NCBI GenBank assembly: GCA_932521025.1 | Contig: OW051473.1 | Span: 7,440,001-7,504,000 of the forward strand | Direction: 5' to 3' | Origin: Oscheius onirici | Lineage: Eukaryota > Nematoda > Chromadorea > Rhabditida > Rhabditidae | DNA: 64,000 nucleotides | In this document: one piece after another, positions 47,733 to 58,479 of the stretch | Position numbering within the stretch: position 1 is the stretch's first letter | How the letters are laid out: each line of letters opens with the position of its first letter | Translations under genes and position numbers: made by a program | Notes under the pieces: generated by a model | Told to the model about the DNA's origin: nothing | The model's database searches: none | The model's input: only the letters and a program-made list of their open reading frames with translations

Positions 47733-48298
47733 GAAAGTTAATTCTGACTCCGAAAAAGTTGGATCCTGGTCGTTCAAGAAAGACTATTCCATTTCTATTC
47801 AACTTGTGAGTTCAGTCCTCTTACTTCAACTTTTTATTCCTGTTGCCTCTTAAGTAGTGAGTAAGACCAGACTACTTGGACCGCTTCAAAAAGAAAATCC
47901 TAATATTTATAAAAAAAGCTTCTTCCCAAAATTTTGAGTCTATCCTCAAAACATCAGCATGTTTTCTCATAGCTCCTAAAATCAGATCATATACTCGAGT
48001 TGTTATCTTTTGTCAACAGCCGGGCAAAATTCTTCCAACCCCAATCCCACAACTACTTTTTGGAACTTTAGAAACAAAAGCCTTTGAAGAATTCCTCGCA
48101 GACGAAGGTGCTAGCTTGGGACCGGATATCCGTCGACTTATTTATGTCCGGGTGGCATTCTTTAGGACAGATGCTTATGTCAGCGGCACTTTTTCTTTTC
48201 TAGGAGCAGAAGAAGCTATAACCACTGCTCAATTTCTAAGCCTTCTAGGGACATGTCGTAAACAGCCAGCAATCCACGTAGTAAATGTTTTTCACTGA
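47733..48298 (+). CDS. 3' part of an unidentified gene
   Basis: Exon 47733-47805 (VNSDSEKVGSWSFKKDYSIS) joins in phase to 48021-48298 (PGKILPTPIPQLLFGTLETK, then ASLGPDIRRLIYVRVAFF). The stop TGA at 48296-48298 is immediately followed by AATAAA (48299-48304), which marks a gene end. Alternating hydrophobic residues suggest beta strands. An internal GT...TTTTCTAG pair would remove 25 nt, but read-through is open so it is not needed. The 5' part is missing or in unidentified small exons. Confidence 0.4.
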
Positions 48299-48982
48299 AA
48301 TAAATCCCTGTCTTTCCTGTTTATAGGAATTCTTCAGGGCAGAATGGACCTAGTTCGCCTCCTCTTTCTTTATTTTAAAAACTAAACATTAGAAAAAAAC
48401 GGGTATCTGATGTCAGATGTTGGTGTTTCGTCCAACCCAGCAGGAAGCGAGCATTCAGGCGAACACTCGGGTCTATCATCCAATTTTATGGTTCAAGTTC
48501 GCATTTACCACATGCTCATGAGGTCGTGTTGCATTTGAATTAGAGACCAAGTGACACTTCCTTCTTTTACACTATCACCTGATTTCTCCTGTTTTTGGCT
48601 TGATAAAATAATATGTCACTTATTAGACAGCTGAAACGGCATGATCCCTTCTTTCTAGACTTCTGCCACATTAGTCGGACGTCTGGGTCACTCTATGTCT
48701 TGGAGCATGCCCATGTAGTTCAAAATCGTTCCCTCAAATCTCTCTCGCTCTCGTCGGAACTGATTTGCTTAAAATGTTTCCTTATTGTTGTCTCCAGCTG
48801 CCTTAGTATGGAGCTATTTTCAAGAATCCGTAACCACGAGTGGCGATTTATGACTATCCGCCGGAGAGGTTATTAGCCATTCTCCGAGATTATTGTGAGC
48901 CATTTTTCTCCCTGCGTCGGCCTTTCTTCTCCAACTCTATTCTCTCTCAGCTTTGTGTCCTTTTCAGTTAGTTTGTGCAGCT
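48299..48982. other. Intergenic with poly(A) signal
   Basis: AATAAA at 48299-48304 for the upstream partial gene. The remainder has short frames only. TTTTCAG at 48961-48967 precedes the next ATG by 15 nt. Confidence 0.4.
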
Positions 48983-50352
48983 ATGGGCTTCTCACCTTGG
49001 GAGCAAGTTCTAACTCTTCTCCCTTTCGTGTTCTTTGAACTGGTGGTAGGTGTTTGACCCGTTTCTTAGAGTAGTTATAATGGACATCTGTTCGCAAGAA
49101 GGCATGCACAGAAATGTATAATTCATCGTGAAAAGACTATTTCGAGCGACTGACTGTTAATCGAAACAGATGGTTTTCCAGTTTGAGGAATATACAGACA
49201 CAGAAAATTATTTTTCCTACTGGAATCATTTGCAGAAAGGACGAGGGTTGGACATTGTCGTTAATCCCACAACTCTTCCATCAGTAGTTTGGCCGACCGT
49301 CGAGTAAGTGAAAGCTTAGTTCAAAGTCCACAAAAACTTTTTCAGAAGTGGTCTCTTGCTGCTCCGACCAGCCAGCTGTACGCCGGAGCTTCGTAATTGT
49401 TCTGGTCATGGAGCGTGTGCTCTACACGGGAAACTACCCCGCTGCCTATGCGTGATCGGCTACCATGGGAACTTTTGTGAAATCAAGACATCAGCTGTAC
49501 CTCCCTTACACGGTAATCAGCTTATCTAACTGAGTCTCGGGGTGATAGCATGATGACTGGTCTGGGTTGTGAAATAGTTAGCAAGCGTTTAGACTACATG
49601 CCGCCCACCCTTTGCAGGGTCTAATCTGCTGAGCATTGTTCTTTTGAGATTGTGAATCTGAGAATGAATCACTATTAATTCACAGTGCTTAAGCCTTATC
49701 GGTCCAGCTCTATGAACTGATCTATGGAGACGAGAGTACGATAGACTACGAAGTCTGGACAGAATACACTATTTCAAAATCTAAAAAAAGTTTTGCCTGT
49801 TCATTAATAGTAGTTCCGAGAGTTTTTAAAATGTTTTTAAACCATCAACTTGGAAGATTCAAGTACAATAATTTTTCGTAACAGAACTACCTAGTTTCAA
49901 AACAGTTGCCAAACCAAGATCAAGTTTGAATCTTAGTAAAATGAGCTAAAGATGTTGTGAACACAAGCAAAGTCGAAAATTTCCAACTATACCCTTCTTT
50001 GAGTATCTATCTTATCTAGCTTCTGCAACTGGAAGCTCATAAAATTTAAAAGAGGAGGAATGTTTTTTTCAGTTGCAACAGTTCTATTATCCATCCTTGC
50101 CGTCTACATCATCATCCATGCGGGCTGTGTGATCCACCGTTCACGGGTTCGTTTCGGCTGCAATCGCAAGAAATTATCTGGCTGCAGTGTCAGAGGTCGC
50201 GATCGCGAAGCTGCGACTCATCTCGGAAGCGACCTGAGCTAGGCAGCTACGGTTCGATTGGAGAGCAGACGATTGTCTTCGAACCTGTGAAAAAGTCTTA
50301 CCAAAATGATGAGACACAAACGACGACGCCAACCGGAACTCTTAGCAGATGA
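48983..50352 (+). CDS. Single-pass membrane protein with one EGF-like domain
   Basis: Exons 48983-49042, 49182-49303, 49346-49512, 50073-50146 and 50194-50352 give about 193 aa. The signal peptide is MGFSPWEQVLTLLPFVFFEL. The short ectodomain (FEEYTDTENYFSYWNHLQKG...) leads to an EGF module with six Cys (SCTPELRNCSGHGACAL, RCLCVIGYHGNFCE). A TM helix (VATVLLSILAVYIIIHAGCV), an RSRRSRSRS-type basic stop-transfer and a cytoplasmic tail with GSYGSIGEQTIVFEP follow. The last intron (50147-50193) uses a GTTCGT donor. It is inferred because without it the frame stops at 50242 and the coherent tail would be lost. It could be a small Notch-pathway-like or adhesion ligand; no DSL domain is seen. Intron 3 is 560 nt. 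Confidence 0.7.
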
Positions 50353-50855
50353 TTATCCTCTGTTCAGCCCTCAATTTTCGTGTTTTTTTTCTTTCTGTTA
50401 GCGACACAAATAACCTACGAGTCTGCACCGGCACATTCACACTTACATGCACATGTTTCAATTCGGGTTTCACTTTTTTGTATGTAAATAGTAACGTCGT
50501 TGTACACTTTTTGCTTGACTTTTTTAACCCTTTATGCTTGCCTGTGATAAAAGTTCTTGGAGCTAACATGATGTTTATATAATGACTCTATCTGGGTCTC
50601 GGAGTTGATTCAGAGTCTAATCCTCATACAAATATGCTGGAAGACGGCCACAGATGGTCCGTTTCGCGACACTACCTCCCGCTTAGTTTCCAGTTTATGG
50701 GTACATGCTTCAAATTCGTAACCACAAAGTATGGAATGTGACATTCCAAACCTTTTGGTCATTAATATCAGAGACTGTTTTTCTCTCCTTTGTTTGATGA
50801 GTGAAACCGTTTCACTCCCTCTCTTCTCTTTTCACTTCAGCAACCTCTTCACAGA
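50353..50855. other. Intergenic between EGF-TM gene and Clc-like gene A
   Basis: No gene recognised. A polypyrimidine tract and ACTTCAG (50834-50840) lie 15 nt before the next ATG. Confidence 0.5.
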
Positions 50856-51596
50856 ATGCGTATTTCTACGAGGGCGCGTCTTTCTGCCGGATTCTTCATC
50901 TCCATAGCTCTTGTCTTCACAACCGTCAGTCTTTTCACCTGCCGTATGTTAAAAACTAGCCAACAACAAATTTACTTCATCAGACTGGCTCAACTTCAAC
51001 CTTATGGGAACACATCTCTTTTCTAAAGGGCTTTTTGCACAGGGCGGATGCAATTTTTACGTAAGTCCATTCTGAACTTTTGCAAGGTTGAGCATTTAGA
51101 GCAGTTCGCCAGCTTGGAATACGGCAGTCTTTGCTCTCATGATTGCTGCTCTTGCTCTTGAAGTCATTTTCGTTGTTTTCGTTCTAATTTCAAGGTTCGT
51201 GCACTGTTAGTTGGAAACATTCGAAGTTTCAGCTTAATGCCTCACTGTGGACGTCACGGTCATCACATGATCAACTTGGACGTCCTTCTGTGTTTTTTGA
51301 TATTTGCTACTCAAACAGCTGCTCTGATAACGTATGGAATATCCTCGAACAATGCTTACCACGAACAGGATGGTCCTAACTTTTCTCACAGCGTAAGAGA
51401 TCTCTTTATAACAGTAAAAGTTACAAATTGGAATAATTTCACAACAGTTAAAGGCAAGCCAAATACTTTGCAGATGGGTTGGAGTTTTTGGCTTGTGATT
51501 CCTGGTGCCGTTTTCGGGCTCATCGCCATTGGACCTCTGACTCATGCTCTCCACGTAATTCACTTAGGAGGAGGCGACGAAGATTGGCACTTCTAA
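50856..51596 (+). CDS. Claudin/Clc-like four-TM protein A
   Basis: Exons 50856-50943, 50984-51060, 51100-51194, 51233-51392 and 51474-51596 give about 180 aa. Four TM segments: AGFFISIALVFTTVSLF, TAVFALMIAALALEVIFVVF, LDVLLCFLIFATQTAALITY and LVIPGAVFGLIAIGPL. The first loop starts CHWLNFNLMG and contains GGCNF. The first exon is 88 nt and ends at the same point (TGC C / AC TGG) as in paralogues C and D. These are features of nematode Clc-like/claudin-superfamily proteins, which act in cell junctions or as channel accessory subunits. A is the most divergent copy, with five exons and a tail GGGDEDWHF rather than GDCEC...YYY. AATAAA at 51645-51650. Confidence 0.75.
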
Positions 51597-51757
51597 AAAC
51601 TCTTTACTCTCTTATCTTGCTCAAAACATTGTCATAACCTCAGCAATAAACAGTATTTGTTTCCAAGACTTTTTTGTGAGCGGGTCAATCTTTATTGTGA
51701 AATGTGAATCACATGTCGTAAGTAAAAACGGAATACGTTTCGAACATTCTGTTTCAG

Positions 51758-52278
51758 ATTGGATTGACTTCACCGGCAATACGTATTTTGGTACTATCAA
51801 TGGCGGTGTAGGTCTGTTTGGTTCCGACAGTTGCAAGTTCTACGTGAAAAATTGGTGGGACACTGCCTGCCTTGTTTGTCTCTGCATAGCCCTATTCTTC
51901 CAATGCATACTTATTCTTCACGTACTCACCTCATTGTAAATCGAGCTTCTTTCTTTCTAATGCCTTTCATTTTAGCTGTGTTCGCAGATTCAATGCCCAT
52001 GTTCTTCGAGTAAACTCCGGTCTTATCGGCCTCTCCACGCTGTTCTTGTTTGTCGGCACAGTTACTTACCTCATCGGAGCTCTTTGTACCGCTAATGGAA
52101 GTGTTGATGTAAGTTCACTTAATGGAACTATTAGAAACACATCTTTTAGTTTGGCTACAGTTTCGTCATGGCCTGTATCGCAACAGCTATTTCCGCTATT
52201 GCTGGCGGGCCAGTTGGACATGCTGTGAAGAGGATACGCGATTGTGGTGATTGTGAATGTGAAGGCTATTACTACTAG
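51758..52278 (+). pseudogene. Clc-like protein B with a broken first exon
   Basis: Exons 51758-51935, 51976-52108 and 52150-52278 are intact and encode the loop HWIDFTGNTYFG, three TM segments (LVCLCIALFFQCILILHVL, LSTLFLFVGTVTYLIGAL, FVMACIATAISAIAGG) and the tail GDCECEGYYY. The expected first exon should encode TM1 and end ACATGTC before GTAAG. It is represented only by a shrunken stretch at about 51680-51717 with an in-frame TGA seven codon positions or fewer before the donor, and no usable ATG. B is therefore either a 5'-damaged pseudogene or depends on an unseen upstream exon. It starts only ~100 nt after gene A's poly(A) signal. AATAAA at 52283-52288. Confidence 0.65.
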
Positions 52279-53361
52279 TTTTAATAAAAAATTAAGTTTT
52301 TTGTATTCTTTTTGGTTTAAATAGCAACATCTTAGAATTAAGCGAGTCTTTTCGCACATGTTTTTAGTATTTTAATTTATAACCTGATCTTTTTAGTTTT
52401 CAAATAGCGGCAGAGTCTCTTTGGACATTTTTTGATCTGGAGACCACGATAAGAGCATGTCTGTCGCATTTTTAGATAGTTTCATCACCTGATGAAATGG
52501 AAAACATTTGAGTATAAGTCGCTAAGCATATCGAGACAATTATTATTTCTTCGCAGCTCGTTTAAGAGTACTAAAACTGCTGCATGAAAATTGTTTTTGC
52601 AGCTCGCCTTTTTTTCTTCTTTTTTTCGGGATTTTTCAGGATTTTCTTGGGATTTTTCGGGATGTTCAGAAGTATCGAGCTCGTCCTTGTTGATCGCCTC
52701 TCTCTTCTTGACAACTAAAAACTTATTCACTTTTTAAATTCGTAAACGTATTGGGGGCTTTTTAAGGTTATCTAAACTATTAAAATGGTAGGGTGTCTGT
52801 GATTCTGTCTGTTTGTGGTTCTGTCCGACGGGTTCACTAGGGAAGGGATCAGATGAGATCGGTTGCTGGGAAAGGGTTTCAGAAGAGAGTGGTTGGCTAA
52901 AATGGATTAGACAAGAGCCAGGATTTTCGAATAATGGTAGATTGATACACTGAACCTTACAAGCGAAATGGGACAGAATTGGATGAGGTTGGCACGAGAC
53001 GAACCAGCACAATGGAACATGCATAGACTACGACGCATGAACGCGTTGAAATCGTAATAAATTGAATTGAATTGAATACTGAACCTTGAAAAAGTAGCCT
53101 AAAAAGTAACACCGGCGAAGCCGGCTGGAACATATTTTTCAAAGCATTCGCATAAATAATCTGATTGTTTGTTGGTACGAGAGTTCTTTCCAGTTTGGCT
53201 ACAGCTGTTTTGGAAACTATCAAAAAAAACTGTACAATGGGTGAGACATCGCAAAAGATTTTGAATTTCCATGTTATCAATTGCCAGTTGAAAATATCGC
53301 GGTGTCAACTTTCATATACGTGATAAAGAGAGTAATAAATAAAAAGAAAGAGTTGACTCAC
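52279..53361. other. Intergenic, no gene recognised
   Basis: Contains the poly(A) signal of gene B. The minus frames 52734-53024, 52957-53280 and 53099-53308 are open, and the last lies where a 4th exon of the minus gene at 53.36-53.96 kb would be expected, but the phase does not match. A palindromic GGCGAAGCCGGC is at 53113-53124. Confidence 0.4.
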
Positions 53362-53960
53362 ATCTCCAATAGTAGAGCGGCAGATAGTAGAGGGCCTCCT
53401 GGAACAGAACGGAGAAAATGACCCAGTGAGTGTAATTGATAGACTTCCCTAAAGAGTCATCCCTGAAGATGTCTTTTATAAAAGCAACTGGAGTGATGCC
53501 GCTGAATCGGCTGGCTGATAAAAATCCATCCAATAATTGCCGGAGCGACGAACGAAAGACCCAAAAGTGACAAATGATGACAAATACATTCAGCTCAGTT
53601 TTTATCTAGACAAATAAGCAAAGAAGGTGAGAAGGTTGACTCACGCCCGTTAGAGAGACGAGGTTCACAAATGTAGGCTAGTAGGTAGCCTGCAGCCACA
53701 TGAACCAGAAAGAACTGGCTGACCCATCGATAAAATATTAGCATTGCTGCTTCCCTGAAGATGTTTTCATTAGAAGCCTTGAACAATTCCTACATCAGTT
53801 CCTTATCACCCCGAATGTTCGAATTCAAAGTGCGGAGCACCAGAAACCATCCAATGAAAACAGGACCCAGCAAAGAGCGCAACAGATAGCTCGGATGGTT
53901 AGTCCAGGGTAAGCCTATTGGGGCAATGAGGCTTCGAAAACAGCCCCTCAATTGTTCCAT
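53362..53960 (-). CDS. Multi-pass membrane protein, unidentified (3' end not found)
   Basis: Minus exons 53960-53794, 53754-53645 and 53514-53362 join in phase to about 143 codons. They start MEQLRGCFRSLIAPIG. Hydrophobic segments are SLLGPVFIGWFLVL, SQFFLVHVAAGYLLAYI and WVIFSVLFQEALYYLPLYY. Introns (39 and 130 nt) have GTAGG/GTGAG donors and TTCAG/ATCAG acceptors. The FQEALYYLPLYYWR stretch superficially recalls the polytopic gamma-secretase subunit APH-1, but the N-terminus does not match it, so no function is assigned. The donor after ...YYWR is followed by no acceptable exon, so the gene may be partial. Confidence 0.5.
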
Positions 53961-54156
53961 GGAAGAACTGAAAAACTAAGTGAGGTAAAGAGAAGCATGT
54001 CAAATTGCAATGTTTCTGTGAAAGGTACGACAACATTTTTAAGTGTAAGCGCTGCAAGATAAAGAGACGTTAGGAGGAGAAGACAGTTTACGCCGGCTCG
54101 ACCTTTGGAACCCGCTTAAACACGCGCAGAGCCGAAGGGAAGCACAGCGGTCTGCG

Positions 54157-54230
54157 AGCGGATCCATTGCGAAAGTTGTTTAAAAGAGGCGGTACAGTTT
54201 AGCACAAAAAATAGACGAGATCCGCTCGCG
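54157..54230. repeat. Perfect 11-bp inverted repeat
   Basis: GCGAGCGGATC (54157-54167) is the exact reverse complement of GATCCGCTCGC (54220-54230), separated by 52 nt. This is too short to name as a transposon end with confidence; a hairpin is possible. Confidence 0.5.
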
Positions 54231-54429
54231 GCATAATAATACGTGCTGTCCATGAGTTTCTTCATTATCCCTATCCATTGCCTTGTCTACGAGTTTTTGT
54301 TTTGCCTATTCTTTTTGACCGTTTAACTTAATTCAGTTTTTCCCGTTTAACGATTATTCGAAGAAGCAACTACTCATCTATACAGAATTCTGAGTTATAA
54401 TTTAGAGAAAGATAAAGAATACAAGGTTG

Positions 54430-54842
54430 GCAACGCCCTTCCAGGGCTAAAGTAGAAATTAATGACTTCGCTCTGTCACGGAACCCTAGTCGCCTAGTCA
54501 TTCCTTCTTCTTTTTTACTCTCCTCCAGTCACTCTCCCTGACCCTCCAAATAAACTACCAAAATTGGAACCCGCTCTCTCCCAAGTCTAATTTCAAAATA
54601 TAGGACCTGAAGTTCCTAGCTTTAGTGAGTCCCGGCCCTACTGGCCCTTCCCTTCTTTCCTTGTCATTAGGCTGTTCCAGTCAATCCCAAGAAATTACCA
54701 AAGTCGCTAGAACCTTTCGCGCACTTGCTTTTCCTGTCACGACTTGTTAAAAACTAATTTGCGCACAAAGCTCCCCTCCTTATCCTCAATTAGAGCTTCA
54801 GACAAACACACACACAGACTTGGGAGCAATTTAAAATATAAT
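54430..54842 (+). repeat. Dispersed repeat, copy 2
   Basis: Similar to 44144-44392: shared TTCCAGGGCTAAAG, GCGCACTTGCTTTTCCTGTC, TTGTTAAAAACTAATTTGCG, CACACACACAGACTTGGGAG and CAATTTAAAATA. This copy has extra sequence between 54460 and 54640, including an internal partial duplication (CTCCAGTCACTCTCCCTGAC near 54523 versus CTGTTCCAGTCAATCCCAAG near 54672). Confidence 0.7.
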
Positions 54843-55377
54843 TCAACTGCAGGAATTAGCTCTTCTGTAACTGATAATTGTTTAGTGTAATAGCAGCGCG
54901 ACACCAAGTAAAACTATTAGATATGTCTTTAGTATCCCTAGACAAGGGGAGATTACACTCTGCTGACTAGGCGCTAACTGCCGGTGTCTAACCTTTCTCC
55001 TGTCTGCATTTTTGCCACAAACTCAGGACTACAGATTCCTCATATGGAATTTGCTGGCACCATTTGTAGACACGTTCTGCTACTGCTGAACTGTCTCTCA
55101 GAAAGAAAGCCGACTCATTGGGATACCTTCAATTCGAAAGGTTCAAATCGTTGTGACGCGAAATGGAAAGGGCAAAATTCGTAACAATTTGAATTGCATT
55201 AGTTCTAAACCGCCGCAGACCCACCTTGTGCAGTTGCATATTCGAACGCAAGAACGAACGCAAGAAAGACGAGTCTCACAATTCTACAGAGCAGAGCATC
55301 CGATCGAAAACAGTCTACAAACTAGGCTACAAGTACTCCTATTTTTCCGAAAACAGTTGCAAACGTTTATTTGGCGC

Positions 55378-58356
55378 TTAAATGTTATGGCATAGGTGGT
55401 GGTATAATGGGGCGATTCTTGCCAAGCCGACAGCGTTGAGATGAATGACGCTGGTGAAGTAGCCGACAAAATATTTTGGATCGTAGTAGTGTAGTTTTCC
55501 GTCAATCCAAAACTGATTTGTAAAGTCGAACAGGTCGCATTTTTCACAACCCTGGACCAAACGGGCTAGTCGTCTCTTGGCCACTGAGTAATACTCTTTG
55601 TTTGTAGGCATGAAAAATTCGCTCTAAATTATTTGCATTCACCGTATTAAAGCTTAGCAAATCTCATTGAATTTAGTTCCTTTTCTGAGATATTCAGATA
55701 GCAGTGCGTAATGATCTGCTGGTGGCCATTCGAAGGTATCCATTACATAAATCTTCTTCTTCACGAGACTTTGGAGCAATGTTATTCTTTCGATCATTTC
55801 CTTCCAGATGCGGTCGTTGAAGGGGTTCGTGCCGTTGTCGATTAAATTAATGTCCATAGACCGAGAGAGGACAAACAAGACATCCGGCATGAACTGTCTG
55901 ACAGCGTCCAAGAAGAACTCATCAGAACTGCAGTCAAATCCTTTGATAGCTCTGTCATGAACCAGCGGGGTGCAGGCTGAAGAAATTGAATAAGTGTTTG
56001 TTACTTGAAGGTCTGCATTAAGAAAGGGGGTTTAAAACAAGCAAAATGATGCGTTTACTCTAGTGACAGTGACAGAGTCGCGCAGCCTAACATTTGAATG
56101 CAACGATCTCTGTCTGTCAGTCTGTGACCCATTGCCACGCCAGAACAATGATTTGAGCAAGAAACACCAGAGTACGAGAGTATTTTTCTAATTTTTGCAA
56201 CAACTCTTTTGAGAAGTTGCAGGTGATTTGTTTCTTATTTTTTAATCACCGCAAACCATGGCAAGGGACGGCAGACCCTTCAAAAGCGGCTAGTTTGTAT
56301 CAAATTCAGTTGTGTAATATAAAAACATGTAAAAATCGTTTACTGACCATGAGTCCAGGAGCTGTAGATTCTGGGAAAGACATCCTTGCATTGCTCCGTG
56401 ATGGTCTTCATAGCATTTCCCGCGTAGCTGTTACCAATCACGAGAAGAGTCAGGTTAGTACTGGCGCCAGTCGAGTTCTGCAAGTTATCCATTTTACGGA
56501 AAGCGCACAACTAACACTCAGGCATAGATATTCTTTCGGGTTTGCAGTTTTCAGTTTGGTACAGGGGTAATCCATAAGCAGCGTACCATCAATACTGTCC
56601 ATGTACTCGTTCAGCTTGGCTCTTTCCTCGTTGGTCGTGTTCTCATAGCCGTATTTTAATTCGTTCAAATAGTCCGATTCGAAAATGTAAGAGGACAGAT
56701 TGGTTGAAATGGGAGCAGAACTATTGTCTATCCCTTGTCGACGAATCATTCCATCTCTGGGAATTCGCTCTGGAAAAAGTGATTCGAGAGAGAAAAGATT
56801 CCTACCATAAATGTTGAAGAGTGCAGCTGAATTGAAGAAAAAAAGACCAGCAACAACTACCAGTATCTTGGATTGACCCCAAAAGCGATAGTGTTTTTCG
56901 AAGACGAAATAGACGACGATGCTGGCCAGAAGAGAGATAACAAGACCGGTGAGCATGTCTGAAAGCGACTTACTATGCCCAAAGTGCCTGTAGTATAACC
57001 AATTCAGCAGACCGATTTCCAGAAATTGAAATAACCTACGTTTATCGCTTTCGAGTTTGTTCATTTTCAGCAGAGCTACAATGGGCCAATGTACCAGATA
57101 CCAACCGTACGAAATTTCTCCAATAAAGACCATGATTCTGTTCTCCAGAAACCAACATCTCTCACCGACTTGGACAATTAGCGCAGTCATGAGGATTGTA
57201 ACGATTCTGAAAAGAGATTTCAATTGAACAAGTAGGGCAACAGGCCAACCTGGCCTAGGTTAACTGTTAAACCAGCGTATCATCTGCGAACTTTCTCAAA
57301 GCGCTCTTACCTCTGTGGCGCAGAGCCAGCGGGCGCAAACTTGACGCCCAAGGGTCGCGGGTTCGATCCCGCGTTAACTTTTTCACTTTGCCCGATCCGA
57401 GGCTTCACACACAGACAGATCCGTTAGAACATTAAAAAACGGATGCATAAACTAACCGTGCAGCGACATGACCAACATGTTCTTTAGATGAAAGCAGAGC
57501 TACTGCAACAGTTAGACAGACAAAGGTGACAGTCTGACGAAGAGACAGCTCCTTGGCATCTTCTTTTAACAATACTTCCTCCATTTTACACTTCCTGCTC
57601 GGTTCGCCTATTCCATTCGATTTGTAATAAATTACCAATCCTGCCGAAAACTGCCAGATTCTTGCGAAGACAGAGTAAAACGAAATAAAGTCGTCGGCAA
57701 AAACATGTAGAATGAGAGAGCAAGCGACTGAAAAATGACTTTGTTTTCTTGATAAAAGAGATACTGAAAATGTAGAGAAAACGAGGTTTCGATCGCTTCC
57801 TGAGTATCCGAGCACTGCAGAAAATTAGCGGAAAAAACAAGTAGAACTGCATCTCAAGAGACAGAGACCATGTGTGGGTAAACATATCGACTCCCATGCC
57901 AAGCTGGAAATGGACATTACTTTTGAAAACTTTGTTACTCACCTTCGTATTATAGTTCTCAAGTTCCGTAAGCCGAATGAGATTTGTAGAAAAGAGCAAA
58001 GCATAGATGGCCGAATCGTAATTGGTCTTCCACGTAGTTGTTGGCGTGAAATTGATAGATACTGGAATTTGGGTCATAAAATGTTCGGAAGGGTTCTTAC
58101 ACAAAATCATCAAAGTAGCTAGATAGTAGAGCGGAACTATTCGTTTGATGCGTCTGTAGAAGAAGTCTATTCCGGATTCAATGGAAAACTCGGGACTCCT
58201 TTCCAACATCATCGTCATGAGGTAGCCAGAGAGTAAAAAGAATTGATCCACTCCGAGATATCCATTTGAAAAGTATTTGGGGAAGAAATGGAAAAGAACC
58301 ACAAAGATGATGGCCAGGGAGCGGAGACCTTGAAGATGAAGAAGTTTTGAAGACAT
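55378..58356 (-). CDS. OAC-type membrane O-acyltransferase with C-terminal SGNH-like domain
   Basis: Minus exons: 58356-57943, 57903-57765, 57727-57457, 57206-57036, 56987-56806, 56769-56516, 56477-56348, 55976-55657, 55623-55378. The start MSSKLLHLQGLRSLAIIFVV is typical for nematode OAC proteins (Acyltransferase 3 fold), followed by FHFFPKYFSNGYLGVDQFF (catalytic His region), FFYRRIKRIVPLYYLATL and HTWSLSLEMQFYLFFPL. Further on are FYSVFARIWQFSAGL and ISYGWYLVHWPIV. The C-terminal domain has LVIGNSYAGN (SGNH block I) and a final HLNAVGLARIAP (block V His). Such proteins transfer acyl groups at membranes. Exon 8 runs into TAA (55654-55656) with no GT donor, although exon 9 is in phase and clearly homologous, so this junction is damaged or non-canonical. 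A 5' extension to 58479 is open. Confidence 0.8.
57310..57384 (+). other. tRNA-like sequence inside an OAC intron
   Basis: CTCTGTGGCGCAGAGCCAGC resembles a tRNA 5' part with A box, and CGCGGGTTCGATCCCGCG is a T-arm hairpin containing the B box GGTTCGATCC. The acceptor ends do not pair and the anticodon stem (GGGCG/CGCCC) would enclose a 9-nt loop. It is therefore more likely a tRNA pseudogene or SINE fragment than a working tRNA. It lies on the + strand in the 250-nt intron of the minus-strand acyltransferase. Confidence 0.4.
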
Positions 58357-58479
58357 TCCAGAGCGCAACTGCTGCTTTGATATGCTAGAAAAGTACCAAA
58401 AAACAGAAGAAGTGCGAGAACCAGAACTCTCTGCTACTAATGCTTGTCTACGGCCCAATCTGTTTGCCTGTTTGTCCAT

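Larger units (their letters stand above)
53961..55377. other. Intergenic with dispersed repeat copy
   Basis: Contains the second copy of the dispersed repeat (about 54430-54840). A GC-richer stretch around 54090-54230 holds an imperfect inverted pair: GCGAGCGGATC at 54157-54167 and GATCCGCTCGC at 54220-54230. No gene recognised. Confidence 0.45.

Noticed and set aside
53113-53124. GC palindrome GGCGAAGCCGGC as a regulatory operator.
   Set aside because: An isolated short imperfect palindrome without repeats or promoter context.
57728-57800. A 19-nt GT-AG intron in the acyltransferase gene (donor GTTTTC after AAACCTC).
   Set aside because: A normal 37-nt intron (57764-57728) restores the frame and gives a better match to the family, so no ultrashort intron is needed.
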